Assembly: GCA_024276955.1 (NCBI GenBank)
Contig: JAJRWE010000209.1
Location: 1 to 40,440 of the forward strand
Reading direction: 5' to 3'
DNA length: 40,440 bases
DNA from: Gammaproteobacteria bacterium
Lineage (GTDB): Bacteria > Pseudomonadota > Gammaproteobacteria > SZUA-152
Of the stretch, positions 34,527-40,440 are shown one piece after another. A program made the position numbers and the translations under genes. Every line of letters begins with the position of its first letter. Position 1 is the stretch's first letter. Below the pieces are notes generated by a model. It was given only the letters and a program-made list of their open reading frames with translations, ran no database searches and had not been told where the DNA came from.

Positions 34527-36014
34527 TTAGCCCTGAGGGGCTCGCCCGTACAGGCGCACCAGGTGAGCTACGCGACCGTCCAGGTCCGCCGGCACCTGAT
34601 CCCAGCTGAAACGCCAGCGCCAGTTGCCTTCCTGCTCGCCGGGCACGTTCATGCGCGCCTCGCTGCCGAGACCGAGAAAGTCCTGCAGCGGCACCACCGC
34701 CAGCCGTGCAGTGGAGGCCATGGCGGCGCGGATCAGTCCCCACGGCAGGGAGGCGGCATTGCAGCCCAGGTAGTCACAAGTATAGTGCTTGCTGTCATCA
34801 CTGAGCTGCTGCGCCCAGCCCGGGGTGGTGTCGTTGTCGTGGGTACCGGTGTAGACCACGGCATTTTTGCGGTGATTGTGCGGCAGATAGGGGTTGCCGG
34901 GGCTGCCGTCGAAGGCGAACTGCAGGATCTTCATGCCGGGGAAGTCCCAGGATTCTCGCAGGGCTTCCACCTCCGGTGTGATCACGCCCAGGTCTTCGGC
35001 CACCACCGGCAGGTAGGGGCAGGCCGCCTGCAGGGCCTTGAACAGGGCATTGCCGGGGCCGGGCAGCCAGTGACCCTCAATGGCCGTCTCGGCATCGCCG
35101 GGGATGGACCAATAGGCCTCGAAGCCACGGAAGTGATCAATGCGCACCAAATCGAACAGCTCCAGCGCGGTACGCATGCGCTTGATCCACCACAAATAGC
35201 CATCCTCGGCCATGCGCTCCCAGCGATAGTGCGGATTGCCCCAGCGCTGCCCGGTGTCGGAGAAATAGTCCGGTGGCACACCGGCGATGGTGATGGGATG
35301 CCCATTGTCGTCGAGGTCGAAGTATTCGCGGTGCGCCCAGACTTCGGCGCTGTCGTGGGAGACGAAGATGGGCATGTCGCCAAACAGGTCAATGCCACGC
35401 GCATTGGCGTAGTGCTTCAATCCCAACCACTGACGGAAAAACACGAACTGTTCGAAGCGTACCTGCTCAATGCAGGGCTGCAGACGCTCACTGACCTCGG
35501 CCAGGGCCTGACTGTCGCGGTCGCGCAGGGCCTGCGGCCACTGGAACCAGGGTGCCCGCTGGAAATCATCGCGCAGTGCCTCGTAGGTGGCGTAATCATT
35601 CAGCCAGACGCGGTGACGCTCGCAGAAGTCGCCGTACTCCTGCTGATCATACTCACTGGCGCGCGCCTTGAATCCCTCGAAGGCGACATCCAGCCTGGCC
35701 TGCCGCAAGACGTGGGCAGGCAGGGCCTCATCGTCCAGCCAGCCCCACTCACGCAGCAGGTCAAGGCTGATGAGATTGGGATTGCCGGCATGCACCGAAG
35801 TGCTCATGTAGGGCGACAGATCATCCAGGGTCGGCCCCAGGGGCAGCACCTGCCAGACGCTGATCTGCGCCGCCTGCAGAAAGTCTACGAAACGGTAGGC
35901 CGAGGGACCCAGGGTGCCCAGCAGCTCGCGGCCGGCCTCGGAGGCCGTGGCGGGCAGCGAACTGGGATGTAACAGGATGCCGGCACGCCGGTGGGAAAGA
36001 ACGGGATGAGTCAC
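34527..36014 (-). CDS. malQ: 4-alpha-glucanotransferase (amylomaltase, GH77)
   Basis: This 495-residue cytoplasmic enzyme transfers maltodextrin segments between alpha-1,4-glucans. It has the GH77 barrel. The start RRAGILLHPSSLPAT and WQVLPLGPT are family landmarks, as is DLFGDMPIFVSHDSAEVWAH. The catalytic residues lie in VRIDHFRGFEAYW (nucleophile), VVAEDLGVITP (acid/base) and YTGTHDNDTTPGW (third aspartate). The start is GTG at 36014 with AGGAA upstream; no in-frame ATG fits. It follows the GH57 gene on the same strand by 28 bases and supplies or rearranges chains for the phosphorylase and branching enzyme. Confidence 0.96.
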   Translation of the reverse strand: MTHPVLSHRRAGILLHPSSLPATASEAGRELLGTLGPSAYRFVDFLQAAQISVWQVLPLGPTLDDLSPYMSTSVHAGNPNLISLDLLREWGWLDDEALPAHVLRQARLDVAFEGFKARASEYDQQEYGDFCERHRVWLNDYATYEALRDDFQRAPWFQWPQALRDRDSQALAEVSERLQPCIEQVRFEQFVFFRQWLGLKHYANARGIDLFGDMPIFVSHDSAEVWAHREYFDLDDNGHPITIAGVPPDYFSDTGQRWGNPHYRWERMAEDGYLWWIKRMRTALELFDLVRIDHFRGFEAYWSIPGDAETAIEGHWLPGPGNALFKALQAACPYLPVVAEDLGVITPEVEALRESWDFPGMKILQFAFDGSPGNPYLPHNHRKNAVVYTGTHDNDTTPGWAQQLSDDSKHYTCDYLGCNAASLPWGLIRAAMASTARLAVVPLQDFLGLGSEARMNVPGEQEGNWRWRFSWDQVPADLDGRVAHLVRLYGRAPQG

Positions 36015-36042
36015 ATGGGTTCCTGGTTAAAAATCTTGCAAG

Positions 36043-37767
36043 TCAGTGTTCGGAGCCCCGGCGCATGACACCACCGGTCTGGGGCTGCCCACCGCCGCGG
36101 GCAAACACATGCGACAGGTATTCCGGCAGTTCCTCGCCCAACAGAAAATAGAGGGCGGACAGCTGGCTGCGGAACAGGCGTTCAAAATCTCTCACCGCCT
36201 CGGCCGGGTTGTAGTCGCCAAACCACCAGAACCAGTCCGAGCCCTCGCAGATGGCCAGCTGACGTTCGGCGGCCTTGCGCTGCTCATCGTTGAGCCGCCC
36301 GCTGGCAATCACCTTATCGAAACAGTGTTTGGCATCGCCGAGCATGTCCCAGGCGCGGTTCTTGTCGGCATCGCCAATCCAGGTGGAGAAGGTGCCGTAC
36401 ACCCAGCTGCCGGCCACTAGGCGGGAAATGTTTGCTGTCGGCAGGTCGTCCTGCAGCATTTCCGCATAGGTGGTCAGTTTCAGGCGCGGATGATTGGCCA
36501 GTCCCCGGTAGAGGGCTTCAAGGAAGTAATAGCCGTTTTCCGGGTAGTACTCCCAGGCATTCTCGCCATCGAGGATAATGGACACCACCGCGCCCGGCCG
36601 ATCCTCACAGGCATCGGCGATATTGTTCAGATGCGCCAGCAGGTTGCCTACGGCATCATCGGCATGCCAATCGGAAAAGTTGAATCCGATCAGGTCCGAC
36701 AGGCCGTCATCACGGAAAAAACAGGCAACATCGTTGTCGGCCACCGTGTAAGCACGATGCAGGACATGGTTTTCATCCTCGGGTAGGTCGCTCTCGGCCT
36801 GCGCCAGGCTGTTGCGCAGCACGTTTTCACCGCTGGCGATCCAGCGGAAACCCGCTTCCTGGTAATAGGGTATGGACTCGGTGCTGACGCTGCCCTCGGC
36901 CGGCCAGCAGCCGGTGGGGCGGAAGCCGAAGTAATGCTCGAAGGTCTTGATGCCCTCGCGGATATGCCAGCGCACGCGCTCTTCGCCGCCGGGATACTTG
37001 CCCAGCAGGGGCAGTTGCACGTCCGGCATCGCCTCGCGGGCCGATTCCAGGTCCAGCAGCAGGGGCACGATGGGGTGGGCGTAGGGCGTGACCGACAGCT
37101 CCACCCGACCCTGCTCGGCGAGACGCCGGTAACGACCGATGACGCCGGAGAGTAATTCACCGATAATCTCCATCAACGCGTGTCGGTCACGCAGACTAAA
37201 ATCGCAACCCTTTTCGATCAGCATCTGTATGCGCTGATTTTCGCGCCGCACCGTTTCGCCCAACCAGGCGAGGTGGTACCACATCAGCAGGTCGATGAGA
37301 AATTGCTCGCTGACATAGATGCCGGATTCCGGGTGCTCGAGAAAACAGCGCGCCATGTCCGCCAGGCGACCGTAGGGGACATAACGACTGATCAGGGTCT
37401 TTTCATTGGCGCGCAGGCATTGGCCAAGCAGCTCCAGCCGCTCGCCGGCATCGGTGGGCAGCACCGGGTTGGCCAGCGCCGCCAGCAGGGGGTCACGGAT
37501 ACGCTGCCCGTCAGACAGAAAGCCCTCGACCTGGCGGGCATAGTCGTCCAACTGCTCTAGCAGCGTGGGGGCGAAATTGACCACCGCGCGCGCCTGCGGC
37601 TCGGCCTCGAGATGGGCCGCCATGTCGGTATAATCCTTGATCGCGTGCAGATAGGTCCAGGGGAGTTGATATTCACCGTTTGGACGGTCGCAATACTGCG
37701 GCTGGTGCATATGCCAGAACAGCACAACGTTCAGCGTTGAGGTTTCTGAGGGGGTTTCATCGGACAT
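36043..37767 (-). CDS. GH57 family glycoside hydrolase/glucanotransferase
   Basis: This 574-residue protein of family GH57 starts with a short tail and then [15 protein letters not shown], the conserved HxHQP motif. Other family motifs are PEGSVS-like [40 protein letters not shown] (catalytic aspartate region) and [17 protein letters not shown]. It continues with [20 protein letters not shown] and ends after the [12 protein letters not shown] element. Such enzymes act on alpha-1,4-glucans as amylases, glucanotransferases or branching enzymes; the exact activity here is not clear. The ATG at 37767 overlaps the glgC end by 11 bases, so translation is coupled. Confidence 0.92.
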   Translation of the reverse strand: MSDETPSETSTLNVVLFWHMHQPQYCDRPNGEYQLPWTYLHAIKDYTDMAAHLEAEPQARAVVNFAPTLLEQLDDYARQVEGFLSDGQRIRDPLLAALANPVLPTDAGERLELLGQCLRANEKTLISRYVPYGRLADMARCFLEHPESGIYVSEQFLIDLLMWYHLAWLGETVRRENQRIQMLIEKGCDFSLRDRHALMEIIGELLSGVIGRYRRLAEQGRVELSVTPYAHPIVPLLLDLESAREAMPDVQLPLLGKYPGGEERVRWHIREGIKTFEHYFGFRPTGCWPAEGSVSTESIPYYQEAGFRWIASGENVLRNSLAQAESDLPEDENHVLHRAYTVADNDVACFFRDDGLSDLIGFNFSDWHADDAVGNLLAHLNNIADACEDRPGAVVSIILDGENAWEYYPENGYYFLEALYRGLANHPRLKLTTYAEMLQDDLPTANISRLVAGSWVYGTFSTWIGDADKNRAWDMLGDAKHCFDKVIASGRLNDEQRKAAERQLAICEGSDWFWWFGDYNPAEAVRDFERLFRSQLSALYFLLGEELPEYLSHVFARGGGQPQTGGVMRRGSEH

Positions 37768-39025
37768 AGTGTAGTTCCTGACCCAGCATTTCGGGCACAA
37801 CCAGCGTCACGCCATTGGGCGTGACGTGAAAACGTTTGGCATCTTCGGCCGAGTTTTCGCCAATCACGGTGCCTTCGGTAATCTTGCAGCCCTGGTCGAT
37901 AATAGCCTTTTTGATACAGCAATGACGACCAATCTCCACATCGGGCAGGATCACGCTGTCGTTGATCGTGCTGTAGGAATTGACCCGCACATTAGAGAAC
38001 AACAGTGAGTGACGCACCCGTGCACCCGACACCACGCAGCCGCCGGACACCATGGAATCCACCGCCATGCCACGGCGGTCTTCGTCGTCGAAGACAAACT
38101 TGGCCGGCGGCAGCTGGCCTTGATAGGTCCAGATCGGCCAGGCGTCATCATACAGATTGAGTTCGGGCGTAACACCGATGAGTTCCAGGTTGGACTCCCA
38201 GTAGGCGTCCACCGTGCCCACATCGCGCCAGTAGCCCTGACTGCCGGTCTGCACGTCGCGGAAGGCATAGGCAAAGGTGCGGTAGCGCTCCATGGCCATT
38301 GGCACGATGTCGTGGCCAAAGTCGTGCGAGGAACCCGGGGTATCGGCGTCGCGCAGCAGCTGCTCGATGAGGAAATCGGTATTAAAGATGTAGATGCCCA
38401 TAGAGGCCAGCGCCACGTCGTCCTGGCCCGGCACCGGCTGCGGTGTTGAGGGTTTCTCGGTAAAGTCGGTCACGCGGCCATCTTCGGTCACCGACATCAC
38501 GCCAAAGCCCTTGGCCTCCTCCAGCGACACCTGCAGCGCGCCAACGGTGAGATCCGCGTTGTTTTCCACGTGCTGGGCCAGCATGGGGCCGTAGTCCATC
38601 TTGTAGACGTGGTCGCCACCGAGAATCAGCACGTACTTGGGGGTGTGATTGCGGATGATGTCGATATTCTGATAGATGGCATCAGCGGTGCCCACATACC
38701 AGTTTTCCTCGATGCGCTGCTGGGCCGGCAGCAGCTCCACGAACTCGCCAAACTCACCGCGCAGGAAACCCCAGCCCTGCTGCACATGCAGGATCAGTGA
38801 GTGGGCCTTGTACTGGGTCAGCACACCGACGCGGCGAATACCGGAATTGATGCAGTTGGACAAGGGGAAATCGATGATGCGGAACTTGCCACCAAAGGGA
38901 ATGGCGGGCTTGGCATGCCACTTGGTCAGTTGCTTGAGACGGGAACCCCGCCCACCGGCCATGATCAGGGCCAGGGTGTCGCGCGTAATCCGGCTGACAA
39001 ATCTCAACGATTGCTGTTCATTCAT
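37757..39025 (-). CDS. glgC: Glucose-1-phosphate adenylyltransferase
   Basis: This 422-residue cytoplasmic enzyme makes ADP-glucose from ATP and glucose-1-phosphate, the committed step of glycogen synthesis. [20 protein letters not shown] is the nucleotide-binding loop, and [20 protein letters not shown] carries catalytic and regulatory contacts. The rest includes [37 protein letters not shown] and [13 protein letters not shown] left-handed beta-helix region ([20 protein letters not shown]) forms the C-terminus. The ATG at 39025 has GGGAGAG upstream. It is divergent from glgB and forms an operon with the GH57 gene and malQ. Confidence 0.97.
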   Translation of the reverse strand: MNEQQSLRFVSRITRDTLALIMAGGRGSRLKQLTKWHAKPAIPFGGKFRIIDFPLSNCINSGIRRVGVLTQYKAHSLILHVQQGWGFLRGEFGEFVELLPAQQRIEENWYVGTADAIYQNIDIIRNHTPKYVLILGGDHVYKMDYGPMLAQHVENNADLTVGALQVSLEEAKGFGVMSVTEDGRVTDFTEKPSTPQPVPGQDDVALASMGIYIFNTDFLIEQLLRDADTPGSSHDFGHDIVPMAMERYRTFAYAFRDVQTGSQGYWRDVGTVDAYWESNLELIGVTPELNLYDDAWPIWTYQGQLPPAKFVFDDEDRRGMAVDSMVSGGCVVSGARVRHSLLFSNVRVNSYSTINDSVILPDVEIGRHCCIKKAIIDQGCKITEGTVIGENSAEDAKRFHVTPNGVTLVVPEMLGQELHYVR

Positions 39026-39204
39026 AAAACCACTCTCCCGATTAAACAAGCGTCATTACCCAACGGCATGGAAGCAAATAACCGACAATCACAAAACGTG
39101 ACGCCACTACCCCCTTGCCCTTATCATGTTAGCACCAACGGCCGTGTGTTCCGCAGGTATTTTTCGCGCAGACCGGCCACGCCCCCTATCAGGTATCGCA
39201 TCTC
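39026..39204. promoter_or_regulatory. Divergent control region between glgC and glgB
   Basis: Both genes start outward from this 179-base gap, so it must hold two promoters. I see no strong sigma-70 pair and no operator palindrome that I would name. Confidence 0.5.
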
Positions 39205-40440
39205 ATGAACGCTATTTCCGCATTTTCCCAGTCACAGATCAGCAAGATTCTCGAGGCCCGCCACCACGACCCCTTCGAAGTCCTCGGCCGCCACAAAATG
39301 GGCAAGGACGATGTGGTCTGCGTGTTTCAGCCACGGGCGAAAAAGGTCACGCTGGAGGGCGGGCAGGTCATGCAGCGCTATCACGAGACCGACCTGTTCC
39401 TGTGGCGCGGTGACGGCAAGACGCTGCCCTGGCCCTACACCATCACCTGGGTTGACGGCGCCGGCAACAGCCACCAGCGCATCGATCCCTACTGCTTCGG
39501 CCCGCAGCTCGGCGATTTTGACATGCACCTGTTCGCCGAGGGCACCCATCTGCACGCCTACCGTTTCCTCGGCGCCAACGCGAAGACCGTTGACGGCGTT
39601 GACGGTGTGGTCTTCGCCACCTGGGCGCCCAATGCCCATCGCATCAGCGTGGTGGGCGAATTCAACGACTGGGATGGCCGCTGTCACCCCATGCGGGTAC
39701 GCGGCGGCAGCGGCATCTGGGAACTGTTCCTGCCCGGCGTCGGTGAGGGGGCCCATTACAAGCTCGAGATCCGTGACCAACACGGCCATCTACACCTCAA
39801 GGCCGACCCCTATGGCCGCGCCTTCGAACTGCGCCCAAGCACCGCGAGCCGCATCACCGCCGACAGCCGTTACCGGTGGAACGACGCCAACTGGCAACAG
39901 CACCAGCAGCAGCTCGACTGGCTGCACGCGCCCCTGTCCGTCTATGAATTGCATCCCGGTTCCTGGCAGCGCGACGACAATGGCGATTTCCTCGACTACC
40001 GCACCCTGGCGCACCGCCTGGTCGGCCATGTCCGCCACCTGGGCTTCACCCACATCCAGCTGCTGCCCGTCACCGAGCATCCGCTGGATGCCTCCTGGGG
40101 CTACCAGACCACCGGCTACTTCGCCCCCACCAGCCGCTTCGGTTCGCCCGACGACTTCCGCTACTTCGTCGACCACTGCCATCAGCACGGCATCGGCGTA
40201 CTTATGGACTGGGTGCCGGCGCACTTCCCCAAGGACGCCCACGGCCTGGCGCGTTTCGACGGCAGTGCCCTCTACGAACACGAAGACCCGCGCAAGGGCG
40301 AGCACCAGGACTGGGGCACACTGATCTACAACTACGGCCGCAACGAAGTCAAAAGCTTCCTGCTCTCCAGCGCCATCTACTGGCTGGAGGAATTCCATAT
40401 CGACGGCCTGCGCGTGGACGCCGTGGCCTCCATGCTCTAC
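39205..40440 (+). CDS. glgB: 1,4-alpha-glucan branching enzyme, N-terminal part
   Basis: This cytoplasmic enzyme introduces alpha-1,6 branches into glycogen (GH13). The gene runs off the right edge after 412 codons. The N-terminal domain ([16 protein letters not shown]) is the usual GlgB N1 module, and a CBM48 domain follows with [20 protein letters not shown]. The catalytic barrel starts with [12 protein letters not shown] and includes [51 protein letters not shown] and finally [16 protein letters not shown], which carries the catalytic nucleophile aspartate. The general acid lies beyond the window. The ATG at 39205 gives the standard start. Confidence 0.97.
   Translation, partial: MNAISAFSQSQISKILEARHHDPFEVLGRHKMGKDDVVCVFQPRAKKVTLEGGQVMQRYHETDLFLWRGDGKTLPWPYTITWVDGAGNSHQRIDPYCFGPQLGDFDMHLFAEGTHLHAYRFLGANAKTVDGVDGVVFATWAPNAHRISVVGEFNDWDGRCHPMRVRGGSGIWELFLPGVGEGAHYKLEIRDQHGHLHLKADPYGRAFELRPSTASRITADSRYRWNDANWQQHQQQLDWLHAPLSVYELHPGSWQRDDNGDFLDYRTLAHRLVGHVRHLGFTHIQLLPVTEHPLDASWGYQTTGYFAPTSRFGSPDDFRYFVDHCHQHGIGVLMDWVPAHFPKDAHGLARFDGSALYEHEDPRKGEHQDWGTLIYNYGRNEVKSFLLSSAIYWLEEFHIDGLRVDAVASMLY

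Noticed and set aside
34479-35972. 497-codon plus-strand frame covering malQ
   Set aside because: It is antisense to an intact GH77 gene with all catalytic motifs and its product resembles no protein family.

Overview
The window is a GC-rich chromosomal segment, probably from a gammaproteobacterium. The gamma-type ValS, a NagZ/YihY pair, a YajD-type HNH protein and REP-type palindromes of the GTGGGAGCGG...CCGCGAA kind all point that way. A sulfur-oxidising or Chromatiales-like relative is plausible, but the sequence does not settle the genus.

Layout. (1) 2-1621: the 3' part of valS. (2) 1756-11291, minus strand: a ten-gene ion-transport block. It holds a Kef-type K+/H+ antiporter, mrpE, a tandem universal stress protein, then mrpF, mrpG, a DUF4040 protein, mrpB, mrpC, mrpD and two further MrpD/NuoM-like genes. 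Most junctions from mrpF onward are start/stop overlaps. The gene order matches the Na+/H+ module of archaeal Mbh-type complexes rather than the usual mrpA-G operon. The last MrpD-like protein has lost two of the three charged residues expected in the channel. (3) 11852-14491, plus strand: a four-gene signalling cassette with a multidomain protein ending in a probable winged helix, an MglA-like small GTPase and two roadblock/LC7 proteins. (4) 14534-18985: REP repeats, a kinase-like/metallophosphatase fusion gene broken by one in-frame TAG, a protein with possible PilZ signatures and a decayed CPA2 antiporter pseudogene. (5) 18990-24933: yihY, nagZ, yajD, a small outer-membrane-type protein, a truncated rhodanese next to a palindromic repeat and an orphan pair of Dpp-type ABC permeases. 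(6) 25138-29698: a short chemoreceptor without a sensory domain, translationally coupled to a separate NIT-like protein; then a lipoprotein with a formylglycine-enzyme fold and an HDOD protein. (7) 29798-40440: a glycogen metabolism region with glgP, malQ, a GH57 enzyme, glgC and the start of glgB. It is interrupted at about 32354-34526 by an insertion-prone island holding a 95-bp direct repeat, a RES/Xre-type toxin-antitoxin pair and the 5' part of a group II intron.

How the parts work together. The ion block probably handles cation/proton exchange and pH or Na+ stress at the membrane. The roadblock-GTPase cassette, chemoreceptor, HDOD and PilZ-like genes suggest a signalling and possibly motility or polarity setting. 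The glycogen genes cover ADP-glucose synthesis (GlgC), branching (GlgB), phosphorolysis (GlgP) and glucan rearrangement (MalQ, GH57); no glycogen synthase gene is in the window. The strongest candidates for little-described systems are the roadblock/GTPase cassette, the split chemoreceptor and the kinase-like/phosphatase fusion.
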